This document shows, piece after piece, positions 43,128-51,186 of a stretch of DNA of 64,000 bases. The position numbers and the translations under genes are program-made. The notes beneath the pieces were generated by a model. That model had not been told where the DNA came from, searched no databases, and worked only from the letters and a program-made list of their open reading frames with translations. Positions within the stretch are counted from its first letter, which is position 1; each line of letters begins with the position of its first letter. Source of the DNA: Pseudomonadales bacterium (GTDB lineage: Bacteria; Pseudomonadota; Gammaproteobacteria; Pseudomonadales; Pseudohongiellaceae); NCBI GenBank assembly GCA_024234325.1, contig JACKOJ010000006.1, positions 83,121 to 147,120 on the forward strand. Direction: 5' to 3'.

Positions 43128-44399
43128 TCAGGCCTTGTCCAGCGCCTGGGAGATGTCGGCGATAATGTCGTCGACGTGTTCAATCCCCACTGAAATGCGC
43201 ACCAGGTCCTCAGAGACCCCGGCAGACTTCAGCTCTTCCGGGCTCAGTTGACGGTGGGTAGTCGTCGCCGGGTGACAGGCCAGGGATTTGGCATCGCCGA
43301 TATTGACCAGCCGCAGAATCATCTGCAGGGCGTCGATGAAACGCCCACCCGCCTCCTTGCCGCCCTTGATACCAAAGCTCAGGATGCCCGAACCCATGCC
43401 GCGGCTGATCTTCTGGGCCGTCGCGTGATACGGGCTGTCCTGCAGACCGGCATAATTCACCCACTCCACCTTCGGGTGCCCCTGCAGGAAGCGTGCGACC
43501 TTCAGGGCGTTGGAGCAATGGCGCTCCATGCGCAGGCCCAGGGTTTCCAGCCCCTGCAGAATCAGGAAGGCACTGTGGGGGGACAGTGCGGCACCGGTGT
43601 TGCGCAGCGGTACCACGCGGCAGCGCCCGATATAGGCCGCCGGGCCAAGCGCCTCGGTATAGACCACGCCGTGATAGGACGGATCGGGTTCGTTCAGCAT
43701 GGGGAAGCGCTTCTTGTTGGCCGCCCAGTCGAATTTTCCGGAATCAATGATCATGCCGCCAATGGTGGTGCCGTGGCCGCCGATGTACTTGGTAAGGGAA
43801 TGCACCACAATGTCGGCGCCCAGGTCGATGGGGCGGCACAGATAGGGCGTCGCCACGGTGCTGTCCACGATCAGGGGCACACCATGACGGTGGGCGATCT
43901 CGGCCAGCTTCTCGATATCCACCACATTGCCGGCGGGGTTGCCGATGGTTTCACAGAACATCGCGCGGGTGTTGTCGTCGATCAGCGACTCCAGACGCTC
44001 GAAATCATCGAAGGAGGCCATGCGCACCTCTACTCCCTGTTTCGGCAGCGTGTGCGCGAACAGATTGTAGGTACCCCCGTAGAGCTGAGTGGTGCTGACG
44101 ATGTTGCTGCCCACGTCCGTAATGCACTGAATGGCATAGGTGATGGCCGCCATGCCGGAGGCCAGGCCGAGGCCGGCAATGCCGCCCTCCATCTGCGCCA
44201 GACGCTTTTCCAGCACATCGGTGGTGGGGTTCATGATGCGGGTGTAGATATTGCCCGGCACCTTGAGGTCGAACAGGTCGGCCCCGTGCTGGGTGTTGTC
44301 GAAGGTGTAGGACGTGGTCTGATAGATCGGCACCGCCGCTGACTTGGTGGTGGCTTCCGATTCGTAGCCGTGATGCAGGGCCAGGGACTCCAGTTTCAT
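43128..44399 (-). CDS. metY: O-acetylhomoserine sulfhydrylase (MetY)
   Basis: 423 residues of the Cys/Met-metabolism PLP enzyme family. The PLP lysine is K204 in VHSLTKYIGGHG. The lead segment HHGYESEATTKSAAVPIYQTTSYTFDNTQHGADLF and the closing QLSPEELKSAGVSEDLVRISVGIEHVDDIIADISQAL are the O-acetylhomoserine (thiol)-lyase form, which makes homocysteine from O-acetylhomoserine and sulfide. It can therefore use free sulfide directly, which fits the sulfur genes further along the window. It is divergent from the ferredoxin gene. Confidence 0.92.
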   Translation of the reverse strand: MKLESLALHHGYESEATTKSAAVPIYQTTSYTFDNTQHGADLFDLKVPGNIYTRIMNPTTDVLEKRLAQMEGGIAGLGLASGMAAITYAIQCITDVGSNIVSTTQLYGGTYNLFAHTLPKQGVEVRMASFDDFERLESLIDDNTRAMFCETIGNPAGNVVDIEKLAEIAHRHGVPLIVDSTVATPYLCRPIDLGADIVVHSLTKYIGGHGTTIGGMIIDSGKFDWAANKKRFPMLNEPDPSYHGVVYTEALGPAAYIGRCRVVPLRNTGAALSPHSAFLILQGLETLGLRMERHCSNALKVARFLQGHPKVEWVNYAGLQDSPYHATAQKISRGMGSGILSFGIKGGKEAGGRFIDALQMILRLVNIGDAKSLACHPATTTHRQLSPEELKSAGVSEDLVRISVGIEHVDDIIADISQALDKA

Positions 44400-44546
44400 G
44401 TGTGCTCCTTGTCGGGTGTCTGCCCCGAGCTGTTTTTACTGTGTTCCGGTTTATACCACAAGACGCGGAAACACACCCTGCTTCAGATCAGCCCCAAATG
44501 CTGCTATGGTTGCCCGCGCTTTTTCGTTTCCTCTCATGAGACAGCC

Positions 44547-44873
44547 ATGACCCGAATTCTCTTCATCGAACACGACGGCACGGAGCACCCCGTGGACGTC
44601 ACCCCCGGCGCCATCCCAAGTGTGATGGACGCTGCCGTCACCCAGGGCGTGCCCGGCATTGATGCCGACTGCGGGGGCTTCTGCTCCTGCGCCACCTGTC
44701 ATGTCTTTGTGCACGAAGACTGGCTGAACAAGCTGCCGCCGATGGAGCGCAACGAGGACGCCATGCTCAGCCTGCGCCCCGACCGCAAGGCGAACTCGCG
44801 CCTTGCCTGCCAGCTTCCCCTCACCGAGGCACTGGACGGCCTGGTCGTCACCACTCCGGAATTTCAGTACTGA
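44547..44873 (+). CDS. [2Fe-2S] ferredoxin
   Basis: 108 residues. The cluster cysteines are C42, C48, C51 (CGGFCSCATCHVF) and C88 (ACQLPL), the pattern of adrenodoxin/putidaredoxin-type ferredoxins that give electrons to P450s or to Fe-S assembly. An extra cysteine, C46, lies inside the loop. The start was chosen at the ATG that opens MTRILFIEHDGTEHPVDV; an earlier ATG would add 59 cysteine-rich residues in a non-coding-looking stretch. A terminator hairpin follows the stop. Its redox partner is not adjacent. Confidence 0.92.
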   Translation: MTRILFIEHDGTEHPVDVTPGAIPSVMDAAVTQGVPGIDADCGGFCSCATCHVFVHEDWLNKLPPMERNEDAMLSLRPDRKANSRLACQLPLTEALDGLVVTTPEFQY

Positions 44874-44880
44874 AAGAAAG

Positions 44881-44914
44881 AGGGCCAGAAGCATCGCGAT
44901 GCTCCTGGCCCTTT
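44881..44914. terminator. hairpin between ferredoxin and hydrolase genes
   Basis: AGGGCCAG-A-AGCATCG pairs with CGATGCT-C-CTGGCCCT, followed by TTTGCTT. It lies between two convergent genes and can serve both. Confidence 0.7.
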
Positions 44915-44965
44915 GCTTAAAAGCCCTCTTTTCCAAGCCTACTGTTCTGTACTCTCAGCCGGCGA

Positions 44966-46105
44966 CTACTCGCGGTAGCCCTTGCGCACCACGCCATTGC
45001 TGCGGCCATCCAGCTCGCCATCGCGCAGCCACTGCAGGCTGGCATCGAACAGCAGGCCGGCATTGATTTCCCACATGGCATTATGGGACGAGCATCCCAG
45101 ATCCAGCAGTACCTTCTCGCTGGACCCCAGGTCTTCGTACATCTCGGCAACCCGGCTAGGCGGCACCTGCCCGTCGTGGATTCCTGCAACAAGCAGCATG
45201 GGGGTCTGTGTGCGCCCGACCACTTCCCGTGTCCAGCCCCAGACCGTGGTACTGGGGGCGCGCCGCACTCCGGCACCCCAGGTGGCACCCACCGGGTCGG
45301 ACGCCAGCATGTCACGCCAGACGGCCTCGCTGACCTCCGGTTGATACTGGTTCTCGCAGCCTACCTGTCGATCCCAGTTGCGCACAAAGTCCAGCCGTGA
45401 CTGCTTGGTGAACGCTGCCCCCGGCACGGGCAGAGCATCCGGCGCCTCCGCCGCTCGGCTGCGACTGTAGGCCGGGGCGAGCACGACCACGCGTGCCACC
45501 TTCTCCGGATGCAGAGCCGCATAACCAGCGGCACGGGGGCCACCGAGAGACCAGGCAACCAGATGCACCTTGTCCACACCGCGCAGGCGGCGCAGATACT
45601 CGACCACGGCATCGATGTCATGCCAGTCCGATTCGATAGTGGTAGCCGCAAAACCATAACTGGGGTCACAGGGCGCCGAGATCATGGTGGGCACAAAATC
45701 CTGCTGCGCCTGGGCTGACAGATTGCAGACATCGTTCATGACATAGGGACGCGTGGAACGGCCATAACCCGTGGTATCCATCGCGAAGGTGTCGTAACCC
45801 TCGGCGGCCAGGTAGGCCATCCAGCTATACCCCTGCACCGGCACATCGAAGGCTACCTCCGCCGGGGTACCGGCGCCGTGCACGAAGAGCACCACCTGCC
45901 CCTCCAGACTGGCGCTGCGGGCGACGGTGGCGGGCTGGCTGCGCTCACGCACGTAGATCAGGGCCGTATCTCCCGCCATCGACGGTGCGGTGGAGACCAC
46001 GGGCACATAATGATCCACCCGCACGGTGCCGGGCTGCGCGAAAGCCAGGGAATGACAGAACAGGAACAGGGAGGGCAAGGCCCACAAGCGGAGCGTTGTT
46101 TTCAT
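44966..46105 (-). CDS. secreted alpha/beta hydrolase
   Basis: 379 residues with a signal peptide (SLAFAQ). The fold is the esterase/haloalkane dehalogenase type: VVLFVHGAG, the elbow VAWSLGGPRA (S186), a late acid in VAGIHDGQVPPSR, and the histidine in GCSSHNAMWE. Two cysteines (NDVCNL and ISAPCDPSYG) may form a disulfide. GGAGA precedes the chosen ATG. Its upstream space contains repeat copy 8. Substrate unknown. Confidence 0.85.
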   Translation of the reverse strand: MKTTLRLWALPSLFLFCHSLAFAQPGTVRVDHYVPVVSTAPSMAGDTALIYVRERSQPATVARSASLEGQVVLFVHGAGTPAEVAFDVPVQGYSWMAYLAAEGYDTFAMDTTGYGRSTRPYVMNDVCNLSAQAQQDFVPTMISAPCDPSYGFAATTIESDWHDIDAVVEYLRRLRGVDKVHLVAWSLGGPRAAGYAALHPEKVARVVVLAPAYSRSRAAEAPDALPVPGAAFTKQSRLDFVRNWDRQVGCENQYQPEVSEAVWRDMLASDPVGATWGAGVRRAPSTTVWGWTREVVGRTQTPMLLVAGIHDGQVPPSRVAEMYEDLGSSEKVLLDLGCSSHNAMWEINAGLLFDASLQWLRDGELDGRSNGVVRKGYRE

Positions 46106-46117
46106 TGTAGTTCTCCA

Positions 46118-46227
46118 GATCAAGCGGTCACAGATCGAGCAGTCAGAATCGTTGCTTTTGCTGGCGGATTCAGGCAATCAGAGTCAATGATTCCGGTGAA
46201 AAAATCAACGACTCTGACTTCTTGATC
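46118..46227. repeat. degenerate GGGGTCAG-type repeat, copy 8
   Basis: GATCAAG at the left and CTTGATC at the right enclose two imperfect arm pairs; the clearest is TCAGAGTCAATGATT pairing with AATCAACGACTCTGA. It fills the gap between glycerate kinase and the hydrolase, so the hydrolase promoter probably lies in it. Confidence 0.65.
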
Positions 46228-47378
46228 TAAGCCCTTGATCCTGATCCTGAACCCCAGAGCCGGGCAAGATTGCCTGCGGTGAGTGCCAGGTTGTCGGCCG
46301 CGCCACGCAGGGCATCGGCCTTGCTGCCGGGGCCACGTGAAATCGAAAATGCAGCAGTAAGACCAATATCGTAGAGGGCGTCCAGTTCGCTGCCCAGAAG
46401 CCCGGCCAGCGCAATCACCGGCACGCCGTGCTCCCGCGCCAGACGGCACACCCCCGCAGGCACCTTGCCCGCCGCGCTCTGGGAGTCCAGACTGCCCTCG
46501 CCGGTAATAACCAGATCCGCCCCGGCCAGCGCCTGCGGAAGGCCCACGGCGTCCATTACCGTGTCGATGCCCGACACGATACTCGCACCCAGAAGCCCGC
46601 CCAGCGTCCCGCCAATACCGCCGGCGGCACCACTGCCTGCAAAGCCGGCAATGTCAAAACCCTGTTGTCTCGCCAGCTCGGCAAAGTGCGCCATGCCCGT
46701 TTCAAGTTGCAGCACCTCATCGACACTGGCACCTTTCTGAGGCGCGAAGACCCGGGCGCAGCCTTCCGGCCCCAGCAGAGGATTGCGCACATCACTGGCC
46801 ACCAGCACACGAACGCCCTGCAAGCGCGTTTGCACAGGCTCTATGTCGAAGTGAACAAGGTCTTGCAGGGCGCCACCGCCACTCAGTGCAAGGCCATCCG
46901 CGTCCAGAAAACGTGCGCCCAGCGCCTGCAGCAGGCCGATGCCGGCATCGGAGGTAGCGCTGCCGCCAAGACCGATGATGAGTGTTTCTGCCCCGCTGGC
47001 AAGCGCCGCCTCGATCAGTTCCCCGGTGCCACGGCTGCAGGCACGCAGGGCATCGCGCCGGTCCGGTGGAACCCGGTGCAAACCACTGGCCTGCGCGACC
47101 TCCACAATGGCCGTGCGCCCGTCGTCGATCAGGCCGAAATGGGCCTCCACCGGTTCCGCCAGAGGGCCGCTTACCGTGCGCCATTCCAGTCGTCCCCCTG
47201 CCGCGCTGACCAGCGCTGCGGTGGTTCCTTCTCCGCCGTCGGCCAGGGGCATTTCCACGAGCGTGTCCTGCGGTGCCTCGCGAGCCCAGCCGCGGGCAAT
47301 GGCACGTGCCACCTCGGGCGCTTCCAGGCACTCCTTGAAGGAATCGGGGGCTACGATGATTCGCATGGGGACTCGCAT
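46227..47378 (-). CDS. glycerate kinase
   Basis: 383 residues of the glycerate kinase (GarK/GlxK) family, which phosphorylates D-glycerate with ATP to 2-phosphoglycerate. The family motifs are all present: IIVAPDSFKECLEAPEVARAIARGW, MPLADGGEGTTAALV, LIIGLGGSATSDAGIGLLQALGA, and ITGEGSLDSQSAAGKVPAGV. The first ATG has AAGGAGG 7 bases upstream. It lies 12 bp after the GntP-type permease, so uptake and first use of the acid are joined. Confidence 0.94.
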   Translation of the reverse strand: MRVPMRIIVAPDSFKECLEAPEVARAIARGWAREAPQDTLVEMPLADGGEGTTAALVSAAGGRLEWRTVSGPLAEPVEAHFGLIDDGRTAIVEVAQASGLHRVPPDRRDALRACSRGTGELIEAALASGAETLIIGLGGSATSDAGIGLLQALGARFLDADGLALSGGGALQDLVHFDIEPVQTRLQGVRVLVASDVRNPLLGPEGCARVFAPQKGASVDEVLQLETGMAHFAELARQQGFDIAGFAGSGAAGGIGGTLGGLLGASIVSGIDTVMDAVGLPQALAGADLVITGEGSLDSQSAAGKVPAGVCRLAREHGVPVIALAGLLGSELDALYDIGLTAAFSISRGPGSKADALRGAADNLALTAGNLARLWGSGSGSRA

Positions 47379-47390
47379 GGGCCTACCTCC

Positions 47391-48731
47391 TTACAGCACA
47401 AACAGGGAAACCAGCCACACCGCCACAATGCTCACCAGCCCCATCGCGAGAGTGGCGCCGGTATGCGCGCGATACGCCGTGGCAACGTTCATCCGTGAAC
47501 ACTGCGCGACCACCCAGAAATAACTGTCGTTCGCATGGGACACCGTCATGGCGCCGGCGCCGACTGCCATCACACTCAACACATGCCCTGCAGTGGAATC
47601 GAGTCCGATCCGGGGCAACAGCGGAGCCACCAGCGCGGAACCCGCCACCATGGCCACAGTGGAGGAGCCCTGCGCCGTCTTCAACGCCGCCGCCACCACG
47701 AAGGGCATGAAGACGCCGATGCCAAGTTCCGACAGGGTATTGCCCAGGTACTCGCCGATGGGAGTCGCCGCCAGCACAGCGCCAAAGGCCCCGCCTGCTC
47801 CCGTCACCAGAAGAATCGGTGCCGCCGTCAACAAGGCCTGCTGCGTATGCTCACCGAAGCGGACAAGCCGCTGCTCGCCACGCAACAGAGGCAGGGCAAA
47901 CAGCACGCCGGCCGCGAGCGCAATCAGCGGTTTGCCCAGGAAATTGCACCACTCGTAGAACACGCCACTGCCCAGCAGATGCCCCGGATAATTGGCGACA
48001 GAGCCCAGACAGATGAGAAGGATCGGCATGAGCAGTGGCAGGATGGCAGCACCTGCAGAAGGCAGATCCAGCGCAGAGAGCGAAGACTCGGGCGCCAGGT
48101 CTTCCTCTTCCAGCTCCACACTGGGAAGTGTGCGGCTAAAGCGTGCCCAGGCCAGTCCGGTCAAGGCCGCCAGCAGCGCAAACCCAAGACCCGCCAGAAT
48201 CACCAGGCCCAGATTGTCTTCCAGCCCCAGGTTCGCCGCCGCAGCGATGGGGCCTGGCGTCGGCGGCACCAGCGTATGGGTAGCAAACAGGCCGGTGGAC
48301 AGCGCCACGGTCAACATCACCGGCGAGGCATGCAGCGTGCGCGCCAGTGAGCGTCGCAGGCTGTTCAGGATAATAAAGGCAGAGTCGCAGAACACCGGAA
48401 TGGACACGATAAACCCCACCAGTGACAGGGTCAGGGCAGGAAAGCGCTCGCCGAAAATGCGGATCAGGGTCTGGGCAAGCACTATCGCTGCCCCGCTGCG
48501 CTCCAGAATCACGCCGATCAGCGTGCCCAGAACAATCACCAGGCCGATGCTGCCCATGATATTGCCGAAACCACCGCGAATGGTGGACTCGATGTCCCGC
48601 AAAGGCAGGCCGTAGGCGAAGGCCGCCAGTAGAGCGGCAATCAGCAGCACCAGAAAGGGACTGAGGCGCAGGCGCACCGTGGCGAACACAATGAAGCCGA
48701 TGATCAGCAGCAGAATCAGCACCAGTGTCAT
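47391..48731 (-). CDS. GntP-family acid permease
   Basis: 446 residues and about 12-14 helices. The family features are GFGNIMGSIGLVIVLGTLIGVILERSG, FCDSAFIILNSL, and the long TLVPPTPGPIAAAANLG and LKTAQGSSTVAMV segments of gluconate/glycerate permeases. With the downstream glycerate kinase the substrate is most likely D-glycerate (inference). The ATG follows AGGGAGAG; a frame 37 codons longer starts without a site and is rejected. Confidence 0.9.
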   Translation of the reverse strand: MTLVLILLLIIGFIVFATVRLRLSPFLVLLIAALLAAFAYGLPLRDIESTIRGGFGNIMGSIGLVIVLGTLIGVILERSGAAIVLAQTLIRIFGERFPALTLSLVGFIVSIPVFCDSAFIILNSLRRSLARTLHASPVMLTVALSTGLFATHTLVPPTPGPIAAAANLGLEDNLGLVILAGLGFALLAALTGLAWARFSRTLPSVELEEEDLAPESSLSALDLPSAGAAILPLLMPILLICLGSVANYPGHLLGSGVFYEWCNFLGKPLIALAAGVLFALPLLRGEQRLVRFGEHTQQALLTAAPILLVTGAGGAFGAVLAATPIGEYLGNTLSELGIGVFMPFVVAAALKTAQGSSTVAMVAGSALVAPLLPRIGLDSTAGHVLSVMAVGAGAMTVSHANDSYFWVVAQCSRMNVATAYRAHTGATLAMGLVSIVAVWLVSLFVL

Positions 48732-48929
48732 GATCTCTCCCTGAGAGCTGCCAGCCGCGTGGTGCCACGAAGCAGCGTGTCGGTTCATCCGGAAAGGCGT
48801 GTTGGCAGTATATGCAAAGCCCGTCCCCGATTGCCACCTCACGCTGCGGCGGCATGTCAGCCGCCCTGAAATTGCTCTACACTGCAGCCCTGAACCGGCC
48901 CGTTATCGGTGTCCACAGGAGCCATCACC

Positions 48930-49229
48930 ATGACACACACGACCGAGATCCACGCCAGCGTCGCCATGCTCGCCTCCCTGTTCGGCGACCCCGCCCATGC
49001 AGACTCCGATGCCAACCGTTACGAATGGCATGTTCGTTTCGAGGACGGAGGAAGCGTGGTGCTGCGCAACACCGGCAGCGCGGCCAGCGCGGGAAGAATG
49101 CAAAGCTGGGAGGTCGCAGCAGACTCCCCCAGCGCACTGACGGAACTGGAGAACCGTCTGCACGAGGGGGAGAACTACTACGAAGGCGTGCTGCACCCGG
49201 AGCTGTTCATTCACCGGGAACAGGAATAA
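48930..49229 (+). CDS. small soluble protein of unknown function
   Basis: 99 residues, acidic, without signal or membrane segment. Recognisable pieces are YEWHVRFEDGGSVVLRNTGSA and LTELENRLHEGENYYEGVLHPELF, which suggest a mixed alpha/beta fold. AGGAG precedes the ATG. I find no named family. It converges on the DUF2202 gene, 40 bp away. Confidence 0.6.
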   Translation: MTHTTEIHASVAMLASLFGDPAHADSDANRYEWHVRFEDGGSVVLRNTGSAASAGRMQSWEVAADSPSALTELENRLHEGENYYEGVLHPELFIHREQE

Positions 49230-49269
49230 ATCAGGCGCTCTTTTCTGCCTCGGGCGCCTGTCAGGCCGC

Positions 49270-50190
49270 TTACGGCTTTTCGGTCAGCGTTTCCAGCGTG
49301 AACCCCGGGCTTGTGGCCGAGAGCTCAGCCTGCAACTGCAGAATCGCCGTATAGCGCTTGTCTTCCAGAGAGGAATAATTCAGCGCCCCCACCGCAAGTG
49401 CCGGAATCGTGACCTTGCCATCTGCGGCGGAATAGCTCGCATACTCCTCGCTGTACGGCAGGTTTGTCAGCGTCGAGTTCACGAGCTGCAGGGTAACGGG
49501 GATGCTTTCCACCAGACGCAGAAGCGCGTCGTACACCACCTTCTCGCCCTTGTCATTGGTCAACACCACCGCCGGGATATACAGCGACTGACTGATCGGT
49601 TCGTACACCGAAAGCGCCAGGTTCTGGGCATTGCTGTCAACGGTACCGCCCAGCGCCAGAATCTGGTTCGTGAAGGACGACAGGTGGTTCACAGACCCCT
49701 TTCTGAGATTGCTGTAAACCCTGATGATCGACGCATCGGCGGTTCTTGAGATCGCCGCATCGAGGTCGTCGATATCCGTCACCTCGACCGTCACCCCCAC
49801 GCGCAGCCCGTCGATCTCCGACTTCGAGCCGGAGGCCAGCAGTTGGTCGTACAGGGTCTGCAATGCACTGCTGGTGAACTTCCCCGCCGCCATGCCTGCG
49901 GCAGGGTCCGCCAAGCCAAACTGGTTCAGCAGACCCAGCACCGAATCCTTGTGCCGCGCCTCGGAAGTCGCGATTGTCGAGAACACCGGATTGCCCCACT
50001 TTGCGTAGAGGGCGTTGTAGAGATCGTAGGCGAGTTTTTCTTCCTCGCGCATGAACTGAAGATCCGTGATCTCCTGCTCTGTGAGCGCGAGCGCTGGAAC
50101 TGGCAAAACCAGCAACAGGAGCAAGAGCAGACGCCCGAGCACGGATTGGGATATCTGCGAACGTCCCCGAAAGATTTGATGCACAGACAT
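49270..50190 (-). CDS. exported DUF2202 ferritin-like protein
   Basis: 306 residues with a signal peptide (PVPALAL). Residues about 35-85 (LQFMREEEKLAYDLYNALYAKWGNPVFSTIATSEARHKDSVLGLLNQFGL) hold the paired E...E/H pattern of the DUF2202 ferritin-like diiron domain. The rest is a second domain of beta strands and helices that I cannot name. It is probably a periplasmic iron- or oxygen-handling protein. It follows the chelatase-type operon by 133 bp but has its own promoter with an Anr/FNR box, so oxygen control is expected. GGGAGG lies 5 bases before the ATG. Confidence 0.82.
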   Translation of the reverse strand: MSVHQIFRGRSQISQSVLGRLLLLLLLVLPVPALALTEQEITDLQFMREEEKLAYDLYNALYAKWGNPVFSTIATSEARHKDSVLGLLNQFGLADPAAGMAAGKFTSSALQTLYDQLLASGSKSEIDGLRVGVTVEVTDIDDLDAAISRTADASIIRVYSNLRKGSVNHLSSFTNQILALGGTVDSNAQNLALSVYEPISQSLYIPAVVLTNDKGEKVVYDALLRLVESIPVTLQLVNSTLTNLPYSEEYASYSAADGKVTIPALAVGALNYSSLEDKRYTAILQLQAELSATSPGFTLETLTEKP

Positions 50191-50245
50191 AACACCTCCC
50201 TTCAACTATAGGTTTTCTATATAACCCATCTTCATAATTGGCAGA

Positions 50246-50259
50246 TTGATGCTGATCAA
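50246..50259. promoter_or_regulatory. Anr/FNR box before the DUF2202 gene
   Basis: TTGAT-n4-ATCAA, an exact match to the FNR/Anr consensus. A TATATA-type -10 element lies at about 50217-50223 on the minus strand, which puts the box centre near -41.5: the class II position for activation under low oxygen. Confidence 0.72.
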
Positions 50260-50323
50260 TCAATGGACGGAACCGGAATTTCCACAAACCACTTTCATCG
50301 CCTGCAAGCCAGGCCTGGAACAA

Positions 50324-50671
50324 TCAATTCGAGGCGGTGCCTGGCTCTTCAGGCACATAGATCATGGTGCCATCCTCCATGCGGTAGGTGACCCCTGCCC
50401 GCATGCCCTGTCCCTCACCGATTTCTCCGCTGTTGCGGTAATGGGTCAGTTCCTCCCCGTCCTTGACGATCATCTCCATCTCGGGCGTGCCCGGGTTCTT
50501 GATGACCACCACCTCGTCTGCGCTGGAAAACGGGTTGAGCGGATTTTCCACGATAACAATCAGCAGCACCGCAATCACCACGAGAAACACATCGATCAGA
50601 TTGACCACGCTGAGAATCGGATCGTCCTGATCGTCATCACCCAGAATATTCAGTCGGGATCTGCTGCTCAT
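50324..50671 (-). CDS. DUF2149 protein, ExbD/TolR-like
   Basis: 115 residues. One helix (VVNLIDVFLVVIAVLLIVIVENP) with an aspartate inside it, then a small soluble domain (VVVIKNPGTPEMEMIVKDGEELTHY), the plan of ExbD/TolR proteins where that aspartate carries protons. DUF2149 proteins are known next to ExbB-like channels and CobN-like chelatases. The start overlaps the ExbB-like stop (ATGA). Together the pair should form a proton-driven motor in the inner membrane. Confidence 0.85.
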   Translation of the reverse strand: MSSRSRLNILGDDDQDDPILSVVNLIDVFLVVIAVLLIVIVENPLNPFSSADEVVVIKNPGTPEMEMIVKDGEELTHYRNSGEIGEGQGMRAGVTYRMEDGTMIYVPEEPGTASN

Positions 50672-51186
50672 GCGCGAGCCTCCATGGGCGTGGCGACCAG
50701 GGATTCATGCAGAGGCGTGCCACCGACAAAGCTGTTCAATTCCGCCAGCAGCCAGCGCCGGCGCACGAGCATCACCACATAGGTGATGGCCGCCGACATC
50801 AGCGCCACAATCACGGCGGAAAACGCCACTACCAGTTGCTCCGCCATGCCGATGGAGTCGCCCGCCGACACGGCCATCAACGCCGGCCCCATGGGGATCA
50901 TCGTCGCCACCAGGCCCAGCATTGGCGCCACACGACTGACGATGCGCAGCCCCTCCAACTCCTTCAGCACCATCAGCTCCAGTTCCTCCACGCTGACGCC
51001 GATGTTGACCGACACCGCCCGTGTCAGTACGGACACCTGGCGCATCGACACAGCGCGCATGATGAGCTCGTAGAGGAAGCCTCCCAGCACAATGATCGAA
51101 TAACAGAACATCAGCATCAGCGCCACCAGCACAGGCAGCATGAAGTAACCGACCAGGTCGGACATGGTGTTTTCAATAAGCATCAT
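50668..51186 (-). CDS. MotA/TolQ/ExbB proton-channel family protein
   Basis: 172 residues. It has an N-terminal helix (YFMLPVLVALMLMFCYSIIVLGGFLY) and two C-terminal helices with the family block RVAPMLGLVATMIPMGPALMAV and AFSAVIVALMSAAITYVVML. Its start lies inside the last codons of the chelatase gene (14-bp overlap) and its end overlaps DUF2149, so three proteins are made in step. It is shorter than ExbB of TonB systems, in line with dedicated motors of chelatase loci. GAGGAG stands 8 bases from the first ATG. Confidence 0.9.
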   Translation of the reverse strand: MMLIENTMSDLVGYFMLPVLVALMLMFCYSIIVLGGFLYELIMRAVSMRQVSVLTRAVSVNIGVSVEELELMVLKELEGLRIVSRVAPMLGLVATMIPMGPALMAVSAGDSIGMAEQLVVAFSAVIVALMSAAITYVVMLVRRRWLLAELNSFVGGTPLHESLVATPMEARA

